Of a DNA stretch of 64,000 nt, positions 1 to 10,690 are shown piece after piece. The position numbers and the translations under genes are program-made. The DNA lies in NCBI RefSeq assembly GCF_033115175.1, contig NC_084834.1:90070462-90134461 (forward strand), given 5' to 3'. The notes beneath the pieces were generated by a model. That model had not been told where the DNA came from, made no database searches, and worked only from the letters and a program-made list of their open reading frames with translations. The DNA is from Lepus europaeus (taxonomy: Eukaryota; Chordata; Mammalia; Lagomorpha; Leporidae). Position 1 is the stretch's first letter, and every line of letters begins with the position of its first letter.

Positions 1-1291
1 CTAAGTGGAAAAAGAGGAAAACTACAAACATCACTGCTAAATCTTGAAACATAGCCCCAAGGTTTATGGGTGAGGGTTATAGTATCCCCAGCTTCCTTGA
101 GACAGTCCCAACCTATACTTCCTGCCCTTGTGTAATTCCTCTTAGCATCGTTTTCACTGTCTGTGACATCCTCATTTGGATGACAAATGATATGTTTCTC
201 TACCTTTTTATATGTCACTTTCTATTCTCATACTCCTGTAAGATCTCTGTTTTCCAGGATTTGGGCTTCATTCCAAGACTAAGAATTATCTTCATTCTTG
301 CAAAAGCTGAGTTATCTATATTCAGATTTAAACACCATATATAACTCTCAAATTTGAAAGAGAACTTTCTAAAAATCATTACCCATCAACAACTGGCTTT
401 ATCAAAGAGATTAATAGTGAAAAGAGAGTCTCAGGATATGGTTTGGAAGTTCTGGCATGTTGCAGTTTAAAAGGAAACTGAGAACCAAGTTTGACATGGT
501 GGAACCGATGTGTAATTGATACCACTCAATACAGTTTTGAATGCAGATAAAGACCCCATCTTCCAGTTCATTCATGTATTTATGTAATACTTGGAAGTTT
601 AATATCTGGAGAGAGACAGCTGGAAGCAAGACTGCTCTAAGCATGGTATCTGGCTTGCCAATGGTTTTAGGTCTTCGCACTAAATTTCCACTGCTTTGCA
701 GAATTGTGATGTTGAAAATCAGATTTTGTTGGCTAACCCAGCCTTCAAATAGTCCAGCGCTTTTTATAATTTCCATAATTTGTCATTACTTGATAATTAA
801 AGAAAGTATTCCCATGGCCCAGATTGATTAAATGGTTGTTGTGGGGTTTTTTTCACATTACAAATAAATTTGTTTGTCTTTTGCAAAGAGTGAGCAAATA
901 AATCGATAACCAAATCAGATATCACAGAACAGCATCTTGTACTTGGCAGTAAGTAGACCATCTCTCCGGAATGTGTAGGAGACTAAGGCAATGCCATGAG
1001 TTGTTTACAAGAAGTGTTTGTTCACTGCATTCTGTAATGCTCCCAGCCTGCACCTAAGTTGAGACTATCACATAGTAAATGACTATTGAGGTTTCTGTGC
1101 AAAGTATTAAAGGATATTTTAATTTCTCCTTTTCAGAATATGAATACCTTCCAACAGACACGTACCTAAAGTTATTCATATTTTCTAGGGGAAGTGAGAA
1201 TTGATTCCAAGTATGACAGTATGACAGTTGGCCTTGATTCCCCTTGTTATTTCTCTGGACGTTTCCTTGTGTCTTCCATACATTTCTCCCC
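1..1291. other. Downstream flank of DSPP, no gene recognised
   Basis: AT-rich single-copy-looking sequence. Short open frames on both strands have no recognisable features. It may contain part of the DSPP 3' UTR on the minus strand. No clear SINE or L1 is seen. Confidence 0.5.
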
Positions 1292-1320
1292 TTTATTTTA
1301 CCTTCATGGAAATCTTTATT
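1292..1320 (-). promoter_or_regulatory. DSPP: Candidate DSPP polyadenylation signals
   Basis: Read in the gene direction, AATAAA occurs at 1,320-1,315 and 1,297-1,292, about 60-90 bases past the stop codon. Either could end a short transcript. Conserved DSPP 3' UTR could run further, and no cleavage site can be proved from sequence alone. Confidence 0.35.
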
Positions 1321-1378
1321 TCCTATCAATTACTCACCAAATTCGCACAAGAAGAATCTTGGGAATTTTTCTTTTTTT

Positions 1379-3466
1379 CTAGTCATCACTGGTTGAGTGG
1401 TTACTATCACTACCTTCACTCTCACTGTCACTGTCACTGTCACTGTTGTTGCCATTCCCAGGCTTGCTCTGACTGTCACTGTCATCACTGCTGTCAGAGG
1501 TGCTGTCACTACTGTCATTGCTGTCACTGTCACCATCACTGCTGTCACTGTCACTGCTGTCGCTGCTGTTGCTGCTGTCACTGTCACTACTGTCACTGCT
1601 GTCACTGCTGTCTGATTTGCTGTCACTGTCACTGTTGTCACTGCTGTCACTGCTGTCACTGTCGCTGCTGTCACTGTCACTGCTGTCACTACTGTCTGAT
1701 TTGCTGTCACTGTCACTGCTGTCACTGCTGTCACTGTTGCTGCTGTCACTGCTGTCTGATTTGCTGTCACTGTCACTGTTGTCACTGCTGTCACTGCTGT
1801 CACTGTCGCTGCTGTCACTGCTGTCTGATTTGCTGTCACTGTCACTGCTGTCACTGTCACTGCTGTCACTACTGTCTGATTTGCTGTCACTGTCACTGTT
1901 GTCACTGCTGTCACTGTCACTGCTGTCACTGCTGTCTGATTTGCTGTCACTGTCACTGTTGTCACTGCTGTCACTGTCGCTGCTGTCACTGCTGTCTGAT
2001 TTACTATCACTGTCGCTGCTGTCACTGCTGTCACTATCACTGCTGTCACTGCTGTCTGATTTGCTATCACTGTCACTGCTGTCACTGCTGTCACTACTGT
2101 CTGATTTGCTGTCACTGTCACTGTCACTGTCACTGCTGTCACTGCTGTCGCTGCTGTCACTGCTGTCGCTGCTGTTTGATTTATTGTCACTGTCGCTGCT
2201 GTCACTGTCACTGCTGTCACTGTCGCTGCTGTCACTGCTGTCACTGTCACTGCTGTCGCTGTCACTGCTGTTGCTGCTGTCACTACTGTTGCTGCTGTCA
2301 CTGTCACTGCTGTTGCTACTGTCATTACTGTCTGATTTACTATCACTGTCACTGCTGTCACTGCTGTCGCTACTGTTGCTGCTGTCGCTGCTGTCACTAT
2401 CGCTGCTGTCTGATTTGCTGTCACTACTGTCACTGTCACTGCTGTCACTGCTGTCGCTGCTGTCACTGTCACTGCTGTCGCTGCTGTCACTACTGTTGCT
2501 GCTGTCACTACTGTCTGATTTGTTATCACTGTCACTGCTGTCACTGCTGTCACTGCTGTCTGATTTGCTATCACTGTCACTGCTGTCGCTGCTCTCGCTG
2601 CTGTCACTGCTGTCACTGTCACTGCTGTCGCTGCTGTCACTGTCACTGCTGTCCGATTTACTGTCACTGTCACTGCTGTCACTGTCGCTGCTGTCACTGT
2701 CACTGCTGTCGCTGCTGTCACTGTCGCTGCTGTCCGATTTACTGTCACTGTCACTGCTGTCACTGTCACTGCTGTCACTGCTGTCGCTGCTCTCGCTGCT
2801 GTCGCTGCTGTCACTGTCACTGCTGTCGCTGCTGTCACTGTCGCTGCTGTCCGATTGACTGTCACTGTCACTGTTGTCTGATTTGTTGTCACTGCTGTCA
2901 TTGCCGTCACTGTTATCACTGCTGTCAGTACTGTCTGATTTGCTGCCAGTTTCACTGCCATCACTGCTGTCTGAGCTGTCATCATCATCATTCCCATTGC
3001 CATTACTGTCACTATCATTAGTGTGTGTAGTGCTGTCACTGTCACCATCATCTCCTTCTCCTTGAGAGTCACTGTCATTGTCTTTATTTTGTGATTCATC
3101 AAAGTTATTGGAAGTATCCCCTTGGCTACTGTTATCATTATCACCTTCTGAATTAGCATCATCACTGCCATTAGACTCATCACTGCTATTGGGATCATCT
3201 CCTTGCATGGATTCATCATCAAAATCATAACTGTCATACCCATCACTGTTGCTGATACTACCTGGTTTGCTGGGTTCCATTTTACTTCCAGGTACCAATT
3301 TCTGACCAGGTTCTTGTATGCTATTAATGTCTCCATGTGTCTTGACGTTCCCTTTGTTCATAATCATTCCATGTTGTCTTTTACTTTCTCTGTCTTCATG
3401 GACTTTCCCAGCTTCTTTTGTAATGTTATTTCTGATGGCACTGCTGGGAGTTTTGATTTCTATCCC
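1379..3466 (-). CDS. DSPP: DSPP exon 5: end of DSP, processing site and dentin phosphoprotein (DPP)
   Basis: The acceptor ATTCCATAG ends at 3,467, and the exon opens GIEIKTPSS and runs to TAG at 1,379-1,381 (695 residues). Around 3,185-3,210 it reads [14 protein letters not shown], the BMP1/tolloid-type site that separates DSP from DPP (predicted G453/D454). The remaining ~606 residues are DPP: almost only Ser and Asp in SSD and SD units, with regularly placed Lys and some Asn. It ends in a conserved tail, [13 protein letters not shown]. In the family the serines are heavily phosphorylated and the chain binds calcium and collagen. The coding frame is uninterrupted through about 1.4 kb of repeat. 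Human DPP carries an RGD; the equivalent here reads SQGD (3,113-3,124). Confidence 0.96.
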   Translation of the reverse strand, partial: GIEIKTPSSAIRNNITKEAGKVHEDRESKRQHGMIMNKGNVKTHGDINSIQEPGQKLVPGSKMEPSKPGSISNSDGYDSYDFDDESMQGDDPNSSDESNGSDDANSEGDNDNSSQGDTSNNFDESQNKDNDSDSQGEGDDGDSDSTTHTNDSDSNGNGNDDDDSSDSSDGSETGSKSDSTDSSDNSDGNDSSDNKSDNSDSDSQSDSSDSDSSDSSDSDSSDSSESSDSSDSSDSDSSDSDSKSDSSDSDSSDSSDSDSSDSDSSDSDSKSDSSDSDSSDSSDSDSSDSSESSDSSDSDSKSDSSDSSDSSDSDNKSDSSDSSNSSDSSDSSDSDSSDSSDSSDSDSSDSKSDSSDSDSSDSSNSSDSSDSSDSDSKSDSNDSSNSSDSDSSNSSDSSNSSDSDSSDSDSSDSSDSDSSDSDSSDSDNKSNSSDSSDSSDSSDSSDSDSDSDSKSDSSDSSDSSDSDSKSDSSDSSDSDSSDSSDSDSKSDSSDSSDSDSSDNSDSDSKSDSSDSSDSDSSDNSDSDSKSDSSDSSDSDSSDSDSKSDSSDSSDSDSSDSSDNSDSDSKSDSSDSSNSDSSDSSDSDSKSDSSDSSDSDSSDSDSSDSSDNSDSDSKSDSSDSSDSSDSDSSNSSDSSDSDSSDGDSDSNDSSDSTSDSSDDSDSQSKPGNGNNSDSDSDSESEGSDSNHSTSDD

Positions 3467-6302
3467 CTATGGAATAGTGAAGGAAAGAATGATTGATTAG
3501 TGAATAGTTAGTGCAAAATTGTATTACTCTGGGGAATGCTTATTGGGAAATGTGACCACAGAAATTGGAGTTTGGTTCAGCTTTCAGTATTTCACTAGCA
3601 GTTATTCATGAAAACATTCTTTAATAAGTACTTGTAAGTATTCTGGTATTTAGATTCTACAACAAGCAGGCAGTTGGAACTTTTGAAAATAGTTACACAA
3701 TGGATCCATCATTTAACCTAAGACTTTTCTAAAATTTTAATGGAATGTTCAGAAATGTCTGAATTCCAAAATTCTTCAAATATTTGAGGATTATAGGTGC
3801 AAAATTAATGGATATTTGCCGTGACTTATTTTAGTGCTACCATAAGTGACTTGAGGGGAAGAATTTAAACTGTCACTGAAAGAAATCACTTCACAAACTA
3901 ACCTTAACTTGGCCCTCCCCAATAGTGCTTGGTTCTGATTCTTTCATGACTCCATTTTCCAGCCCTTTGCTTTCTCCATGATTGAATTTCTGGGTGTCCT
4001 CTACTCTTTGGCAACCATCTGAGCCCTCCTCACTCCTGGAAGTGTTGTCCCCATCAGTGTCATTGATGGAAACTTCTTTGTCCTCAAGGCCGTTGTCTTC
4101 AGTGCTACTTGAATGTTGACCTGTGCTATGATCATTGTCACCTTCGTTGCCATGACCCTGACTTTCCTGGTCCTTGCTGTTACCACTGCCCTCTCTTCCA
4201 TTCCCTGTTTCTTCATCTCCACCATTACCAGAGCCCTGGCCTTCATCTTCATCTTCTCCATTTCCACTAGGAGTCCCATCAGAATTTTCCAGGCCAGCAT
4301 CTTCTCCATTGCCTGGTGTTACCTCAGCCTCAGTATCCCCATTTCTCTTACCTTCTGCGGGAGGTGTTATTGCACTTGTGTCACCCTTATTACCTAAGGA
4401 ATTCCCATTTATTTTATCCTCATTGTGTGTACTGTTATTATTTCCATTTTCTGGGATTACAGTGGAATTTTCACTGTGACTTGCATCTCCAATGTCCCCA
4501 TTTTGTGTGTTCTTATCAGTACTTCCATTAATATCACTCTCATTTGCTGTTCCAGCATTGTCAACAATGCTAACTTGTCCCCTAATGCCATTTGCTGTGT
4601 TGTTAATTTCACTTCCATATATCTCATCACTAACATAAATCTCTGGCTTTTCTGTGCCTTCATTTTGATTCCCAATATTCCCATCTTCATCAGCTACAGT
4701 GGAATCTGTGGAAGAATTCTTCACTCCTAGTTCTGCCCACTCAGAGCCATTCCCTTCTCCTTTGTTACTGCCTTTTATATACTCTTGTCTTCCTCTTTCA
4801 TTTTCATTCAGGGGAACATCACTTTCTCTAATGGTGTCATTGGCATTTAACTCATCCTGAAAAAGAGAAATAGTTCAGAATGAATTAGGAGTATTTGGGT
4901 GGCCATTTAGCAGAATGGTTAACAAGCCAGTGAAGACATCTGCAGCCCATATCTGATTGTCTGAATTTGAGTCCTGGCTCCATTCCTGATTCCAGCTTCC
5001 TGCTAATGCGCATCTGAGAAAACAGCAAATAATGGCTAAAATGCTTGGGACCTTGCCACCCACATGGGAGATCTAAATGCAGTTTCTGGCTTTTGGATTT
5101 TCCCTAGCCCAGCCCTGGCTCTTGGGGGATTTGGGGAGTGAATTGATGGAAGAGAGTGCTCTCTCTCTCACTCTCTCTCTCCTTTTCAAATAAATGAAAC
5201 TTTTTGAAAGATTATGGGCTTCATCTTGAAAAAAAAAGTGAACTACAAAAATGAGTGACCACTTTGGGAAAGTAAATGGAATCTAAAAACAAGTTGGAAA
5301 TAGAAAATAAAAGGAAATACATTTTATATACTATACCTGTATAGGCACTTTTGGTGTTGCAAGAAGATGTAAACCTACATATTTATCAACAGTGTGTCTC
5401 TCCAATGGTTTAATTTCAGGAACCTGTGAAAGTGAAAAATTTGGATATTCTAAATATTCTTTGTTGCTCACTACAGACACAAACATACACATCCATATTT
5501 TTTCCTCAATGATGAAAAAAATCATAACACAAAGGCCAACATTAGCATCTAATCACATAGGAAAGATAAGTGATTTTTTTACAGGGTTTATGTAGAATTT
5601 AAACTAGACAGAAGGGTGCTTCTCATTATGGTATTCTCAATTTTAACAAAATATTGACCAGACCACTATTCAGCTGCAGAAGGAGAATAGTCTTTTGTAA
5701 AAATGAGGAGATAGATCATTGGTGTTTCTGTACCTTAAGCCGCTTGCAATAGTAAAAGACACACTCCACATACAATCCTAGTCAAAATTTCCATGAGATA
5801 AGTAGCTGTGAACAGAGCCAATGCAGAAGCAAAGCCAAATAAAAATACTTCTACACTCTGCAGGAGCCATTGGGAATCCTTGAGTAAATCCTCAACCACG
5901 TAAATACCAGAATGCTTGGTATTATGAAAACATTAAATATGGAGGCTAATACAATTAATTTCCCCACATTTTCTTTATTGTTTAGCTATACACTCCAAAT
6001 TGTCCGCAGTGAGCACAAGCAGAATAATTCTCTCAGTGAAACATTAGTTTTCTCATTTATTTAGACACCTTATTTTGTGATATAACTCACCCTTTAACAT
6101 TCCCTAAATAGCACAGGACTTTGCTGCTTTGTTGATAGAATGAAATTCACCATGGATGAAGCAAAGATAGTCAAAGTCCTCATGACTCCTGAACCTTGAA
6201 TATAAGTTAATCTAAACAAAATTTTTAAATAATAATCCTTCTGACATTCAACTGAAGGAATGGAAGCATGAATTGAAGCACATATTGGGTTTTGTTGAGA
6301 CC

Positions 6303-6333
<31 letters not shown>

Positions 6334-6537
6334 AATATATTTAATATAAGTTGAGATATTTAGATTTAGCTTATCTGCAAAGTCTTAAGGAGGTTATATA
6401 TATATATATATATATATATGCAGGTATATATATTAGTTTAAAATAAATAGTAAAGTAATAAGGTTTCCTGAGGAAGGCATACTTACTGGAATGGCCCATG
6501 CCACTGCCCAAATGCAAAGATATATAATTATCTTCAT
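1379..6537 (-). CDS. DSPP: Dentin sialophosphoprotein (DSPP), complete coding region in four coding exons
   Basis: DSPP is a secreted SIBLING-family phosphoprotein of tooth and bone matrix. It is cleaved into DSP (N-terminal) and DPP (C-terminal, calcium-binding, nucleates dentin mineral). Seen here: coding segments 6537-6487, 5423-5337, 4856-3903 and 3466-1379 join in phase 0 to give 17+29+318+695 = 1,059 residues. The human protein is 1,301, and the difference lies mainly in the DPP repeat. Features in order are a signal peptide, the IPV motif after it (I and P from exon 2, V from exon 3), an Asn/Gly/Glu-rich DSP with many N-X-S/T sequons, the MQG/DDP cleavage motif (predicted cut 453/454), a long Ser-Asp repeat and the C-terminal end NHSTSDD. 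All four GT and four AG splice dinucleotides are present and no frame is broken, so the gene looks functional. The ATG has A at -3. Identity is confident from the conserved termini and exon layout. Confidence 0.96.
1500..2940 (-). repeat. DSPP: DPP coding tandem repeat (AGY-GAY units with ~60-bp higher-order units)
   Basis: The minus strand is built from Ser (AGC/AGT) and Asp (GAC/GAT) codons in 6- and 9-base units. About eighteen Lys codons (AAA, seen on the plus strand as TTT inside TCTGATTT-like words) recur every 45-100 bases. Between 1,875 and 2,060 the spacing is exactly 60 bases three times in a row, giving a 20-residue unit. This is a repeat array under coding constraint, not a simple microsatellite. 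Confidence 0.9.
3903..4856 (-). CDS. DSPP: DSPP exon 4: most of dentin sialoprotein (DSP)
   Basis: Acceptor CTTTTTCAG ends at 4,857 and donor AAG/GTTAGT follows 3,903. The 954 bases encode 318 residues beginning [12 protein letters not shown] and ending IGEGQVK. The sequence is hydrophilic and rich in Asn, Gly, Glu, Ser and Asp, with many N-glycosylation sequons (for example NDT, NSS, NNT, NES, NGS, NST twice, NTS) and SG dipeptides of the kind used for glycosaminoglycan attachment. A single Cys occurs late in the exon (DGCQRVE). Little regular structure is expected. The motif [10 protein letters not shown] and the stretch NTQNGD match the conserved DSP region. Confidence 0.95.
4890..5215 (+). 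mobile_element. Old CSINE in DSPP intron 3
   Basis: Diverged tRNA-derived SINE with the recognisable order: tRNA-like head, CACATGGGAG box, GCCCAGCCCTGGCT, CT-rich run near 5,157-5,181, then CAAATAAATGAA. It lies antisense to DSPP, and its 5' end sits only about 30 bases from the exon 4 acceptor. Confidence 0.75.
5337..5423 (-). CDS. DSPP: DSPP exon 3: start of mature DSP
   Basis: Acceptor TTTCACAG ends at 5,424, and donor CAG/GTATAG follows the exon end at 5,337. The 87 bases encode 29 residues starting [10 protein letters not shown] and ending KVPIQ. KPLERH and LHLLA are conserved positions of this exon in other mammals. The first Val completes the IPV motif, which in SIBLING proteins is needed for efficient exit from the ER. 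Phase 0 at both ends. Confidence 0.94.
6306..6420. repeat. Two TA microsatellites in DSPP intron 2
   Basis: TA dinucleotide runs at about 6,306-6,328 and 6,396-6,419, separated by about 70 bases of AT-rich DNA, shortly downstream of exon 2 in the gene direction. Confidence 0.9.
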
Positions 6538-6562
6538 TTTCTTTAGGAATAATAATTAATGG
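6487..6562 (-). CDS. DSPP: DSPP exon 2: end of 5' UTR, start codon, signal peptide
   Basis: The acceptor (pyrimidine-rich run then AAACAG) ends at 6,563 and the exon starts at 6,562. About 25 noncoding bases precede the ATG at 6,537-6,535. The coding part reads [17 protein letters not shown] and then splices at CCA/GTAAGT (exon end 6,487). The hydrophobic core with AWA before IP is a classic signal peptide; cleavage after AWA is predicted and would leave IP as the mature N-terminus. The exon is too small to show in a long-ORF scan. Confidence 0.94.
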
Positions 6563-6858
6563 CTGTTTAAGAAAAAAAACAATTACTTATCAAGTACAAG
6601 ATGAAAACCACAGTGATATTTTACTTTGGTCTCTGAGTACTTGCACTTTTCCAGGATAAGGAGTGTATATCCAACATTAGTAGATTTAGAAGAGTCCAGA
6701 ACATACCTAGTATGGTTATGGAAACATCTCGGAGACTCATCAGGATCAACCCTCATGGTGCTTCCTAGATTTTTCTGCCTGTACCAATGAAGGGCACCAG
6801 CCATGTAGGTACAAGGCCAAGGCCGTAACTTTGTCTTCTGCTGTTCATGGAGGTAAGA

Positions 6859-6861
<3 letters not shown>

Positions 6862-6911
<50 letters not shown>

Positions 6912-6962
6912 CCCCTCCCTCTCCCTTCCCCGCCATCCCTCTCCCTCTTCCTTTCCCTCTCT
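6862..6962. repeat. CT microsatellite and CT-rich tract in DSPP intron 1
   Basis: An uninterrupted CT run of about 48 bases is followed by C- and T-rich sequence. CSINE tails have this composition, so it may be the expanded tail of a heavily eroded SINE, but no convincing head is visible. Confidence 0.85.
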
Positions 6963-7084
6963 CCTAAACAGTTTTCATCCAGTCTTAACTAATTGTGATA
7001 AGATTGTGCTTAAAACATGAAGCATTTATAATCCTCACCCAAATTTATAGAATTGGGCTAAACTAGACTTTAAGACAGAGAAGT

Positions 7085-7210
7085 AAGCGACCTGAGAACC
7101 CCTAGGCTAGTGGAAAAGACACTGACAGAGACCTAACCTCAGATGCTACCTCTGCTACTTACTATGTGAGCTTGAGAAATTTCCTGTCTGTGATAATAAT
7201 GACACCTGTA
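7085..7210 (+). repeat. MIR-like relic
   Basis: Matches the MIR core pattern: CTACCTCTGCTACTTACTA, then a GTGAGCTTGAGAAATTTCCTG-like stretch and TGATAATAATGACACCT. Diverged; assigned from memory of the family. Confidence 0.55.
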
Positions 7211-8282
7211 CTTCCGGAGGAGCTAAGGTTTAACAGACCTCTCTGAGAGACCTCCTATGACTCCATTTCAGAGTGTTGATGTCTCGCACTTTTTCACACC
7301 CAGCAGCCTCTGCACTTGTTGCTGAGAACACACTGCACTGCTTTAAAGTTGCCTGGTTATTTGCATGTTACCTGGCCCCATGATAAGCTCCTGGGGCCCA
7401 GGAAAGTCTCCTGGTCGCTATTGGATTCCAACGCAAAGCACAAAGAAGACACTTTGAGAATATTATGTGAGGAATTAACACTTATTAGTTCAAACAGAAC
7501 CTCACACTTTTTTTAATAAATGACACCCATTAGGATGTGGCACTTCTAAAACATAACACTTCATCCTTGTTGGAATCCAAATTCAGAAATGATCTAATCT
7601 GTGTTTTGGTGTTTTTTTTTTCTTTTTTTTTTTCACTTATTAAACTTTTATTTAATGAATATAATCTGTTTTTTTTGATATAGAGGAATAGATATTCTCT
7701 AATCTATATGCATCAAAAATTTAAGTTCCTACTTATTACAAATTGGTGTTCTTGATATCATGAGACCTTTGCTACAGAAAGGAAAGATCTTTTCTCCTAC
7801 TGCATGCACTCTTACTGGATTTAAAGATTGCAATGTTGCATGCCAAAAATGGCCTTGACTGAATTTAATGGCAATAGTGAAAATATAATAAAATTTCCAT
7901 GAACATCAAGTCTTGTGAATTATTGTCATTTCCTCACAAGAGAGAAGGTACAGTTCTGGAGCTACTATGAAGAAAAAGTGCTTCCTCGTGTAGTTGTTCA
8001 GCAGGAAGCCAAGAATCCTTAGACCTTCAAAACTGCCATAGACTAAAAGGAGGCTTAGGTGACCCTAGAACATGTATAATGTAGAACTCTAGTGCTCAGA
8101 TGTTGAAAGTCAGCTGTTATTAAGCAGGATTTATGCTGTTGTGTGCAGTCCCAAACCTAATTATGACATAGACTCTGTAGAAGGCCAGTCTACACTGTGA
8201 TTTGGAGGAGCCACCATATCCTGGAGGGGTGCACCCATAAGGGGGCCAGAGTTACATGCATCCCATTTCTAAACTGTAATCA

Positions 8283-8600
8283 AGCAAGTGGGTATTTAGC
8301 CTAGTAGTTGACACCCACATCCCATATGGGATGTGCCTAGGTTAAATTCCCAGCTCCAGCTTCTGATTACAGCTTCCCAGTGTTGCACACACCATAAGAG
8401 ACAGCAGTGATGGCTGAAGTTGTTGGGTCCCTGTCCTATGTGTGATATGTGGATTGAATTTCCAGCTCCTAACTTTGGCCTTGGCTTTTTTTGAACCATA
8501 GGGTTGAACCACAGATGGGAGCTTTCTTTCTGTCACTGGCTCTCTTCTGGTACTCTTCCCAACCCTCACATAAATAAGTAAAAATTTTAAAATGAATTGC
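8283..8600 (+). mobile_element. Old diverged CSINE in DSPP intron 1
   Basis: Contains the CSINE landmarks CATCCCATATGGGATG, CCAGCTCCAGCTTCTGATT and a C/T-rich end leading to ACATAAATAAGTAAA. Divergence is much higher than in the young copies at 48-62 kb. Confidence 0.7.
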
Positions 8601-8935
8601 AATCCAGCAACTTTAGTTCTCTCTCTCCCTAAGCTCTACTGCAGAACCACCACACAGAGTCACTCTTCTCTGTTACAAGGCAGGTAACAGTTGAAAGGCT
8701 ACTACAGAAACAACCTGAAAGTGTTAGCCTGAAATAGAGACTTCAGAACTGTATGAACCCTCTTCAGATTATTCTATTTATTATCACATTTGAAAGGAGA
8801 TTTAGCAATTGCCAAGTAAATTTGGGCAAACAAATAATGAATGGTAAAACCTGGTACGTAATTAAAGCTTTGTCTGAAGTCCAAAGAGGGCTATTAAAAT
8901 CCATTGTCTGCTTTTTTTATCAAAAGTAATTGGTG

Positions 8936-9204
8936 GGGGAGCTGGTGCTGTGGGTGAAGCTTCTACCTGTAGTGCTGGCATCCCATGTGGGCACCAGTTC
9001 GAGTCCTGTCAGCTCCACTTCCTATCCAGCTCTCTGTTGTGGCACGGGAAGGCAGTAGAAGATGGCCCAGGTCCTTGGGCCCCTGCACCCGCATGGGAGG
9101 CCTGGAAGAAGCTCCTGGCTCCTGGCTTTGGATTGGCGTAGCTCCACCATTGCAGCCAATTGGGAAGTGAACCAGCAGATGGAAGACCTCTCTCTCTCTC
9201 TCTT

Positions 9205-9236
<32 letters not shown>

Positions 9237-9291
9237 CCTGCCTCTCCTTCTCTCTATATAACTCTGACTTTCAAATAAATAATTTTTTTTA
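8936..9291 (+). mobile_element. CSINE in DSPP intron 1 with target-site duplication
   Basis: Complete CSINE, head at GGGGAGCTGGTGCTGTGG and tail in CT repeats then TTTCAAATAAATAA. It is flanked by the direct repeat AAAAGTAATTGGTG at 8,922-8,935 and 9,292-9,305. It is antisense to DSPP. Confidence 0.9.
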
Positions 9292-9489
9292 AAAAGTAAT
9301 TGGTGACTCAGTAAGTATGTAATTTTCACCTCAGGTTGCTAATTTCTCTGTAACATGTTTTTTTCTTTTCCCAAAGTTACCATGATTTTTTTAAATGGAC
9401 AATGAGTACAACATAAATATAAATCTCTAGACACTCTGTGTAGAAGTTTTTTAATCTAACTTTCAAAACTCTAACATCAAATGTCAAAA

Positions 9490-9790
9490 ATATTGCAGCC
9501 AGTGTTGTGGCACAGTGGATAAAGCCTCTGCCTGTGACAACACTGGCATTCCACATGAGTGCTAGTTCGTGTCCCAGCTGTTCCACTTCCAATCCAGCTC
9601 CCTTTTAATAGCACTGGAAAAGCAGGGGAAGATGGTCTGCCACCTATGTTGGAGACCCAGAAGAAGCTCTTCGTTCCTGACTTTGCCTAACCTAGCCCCA
9701 GGCCTTGAGGCCATCTGGCAAGTGAATTGGAAGATCTCTCTAACTCTTACTTTCAAATAAAATAAATAAATCTTTAAAACACAAGAGAGA
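9490..9790 (+). mobile_element. CSINE in DSPP intron 1
   Basis: CSINE with head GCAGCCAGTGTTGTGGCAC and A-rich tail AAATAAAATAAATAAATC. The direct repeat AAATGTCAAAA near 9,478 and 9,797 is the likely target-site duplication. Confidence 0.85.
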
Positions 9791-10578
9791 GAAAGAAAAT
9801 GTCAAAAGAAATTCATTTCTAGACCAAAAGCTGGTTTTATAGGGTCCAGGAAATTCAGTGTAAACCAAATATATTCATTCTTTCATTTAACAAATGAAGG
9901 CATAATGTGGCCAGATACTGATCCCTAGAAATAACATGAGGCCTGCACTCATTCAGTTTACAAATGTGTGGATTAGCCAGGCTTTGAAATAAATGCAGAA
10001 TAATGTGTTAAATCAAATTCCCAAATCCAGGTTATTTCTTAAAGAGTCTGCATTTTAATGTCACTATTGTTACTATTTTTAAAAGGAAATGTGTGTACCT
10101 TTCCTTTTTCATTAAATCTCATCACATACTACCTTGCAATGTGAGACTGGAAAATGACTTTGATTAGGTTTAAGGCTCTTAAAAATATTTTTTCTAGATA
10201 ACAGTAATGCAGGATTAGTGAATTGTGTATATGTTATTTTAATCTTTCATGTTATAATGAATACCTTAGTTTTCAAATATTTATATGCCCTATCTCATGT
10301 GTACATTTTCTAAATAATGATGTCTCAACAACACTCTGGCTGTGAAAAATATGTCCAGTTTTTCAGGGATGCCATATCTTATCAGATGTGATTAGCATTC
10401 CCTATCACTTAATTTTCTGTTATCTTTTAACACGTACTCACGATATCACAATTGAAAAGGGAAGAAACAAACCAATTAATAAAGGGCTATTCATTTCTAA
10501 AATCAATGTCCTTGCTGAAATACAAAATTCTCTCTACAGGAATCCTTGGTTCTGAGGAAAGAGGCTGTTCCATCTTAC

Positions 10579-10667
10579 CTTAAAAGCCTTCAGAGGGACT
10601 TTGCAAATCCAGGATTCCTTATCTTTCTCTTTGAAGTTCAGAGTGGCACACTGTCCTGGAGTTATGC
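10579..10667 (-). other. DSPP: DSPP exon 1, noncoding 5' UTR (5' end estimated)
   Basis: On the minus strand a strong donor (TTTTAAG/GTAAGATG) ends this segment at 10,579. A core promoter lies just upstream, and the next acceptor downstream is that of exon 2 at 6,563-6,564. DSPP in other mammals has a short noncoding first exon of about this size. The transcription start near 10,667 is inferred as about 30 bases downstream of the TTTAAAT element, not observed. Intron 1 would be 6,563-10,578, about 4 kb. Confidence 0.7.
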
Positions 10668-10690
10668 GTGACAATTTTGTACCTGCCCAA

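Noticed and set aside
1500-2858. 452-residue plus-strand frame of Leu and Ser repeats
   Set aside because: Another antisense shadow of the DPP array; no promoter, splice or conserved end supports it.
1228-3021. 597-residue plus-strand open frame rich in Cys and His
   Set aside because: It is the antisense of the DSPP Ser-Asp repeat. The repeat lacks stops in most frames, and the minus-strand gene explains the sequence fully.
1330-3336. 668-residue minus-strand frame rich in Thr, Val and Ala
   Set aside because: Alternative frame of DSPP exon 5; the conserved N- and C-terminal features and the splice phase belong to the Ser-Asp frame.
3891-4724. Single-exon reading of the DSP region ending in VKVSL
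   Set aside because: The last residues come from reading through the exon 4 donor at 3,902; the true exon ends at 3,903 and splices to 3,466.
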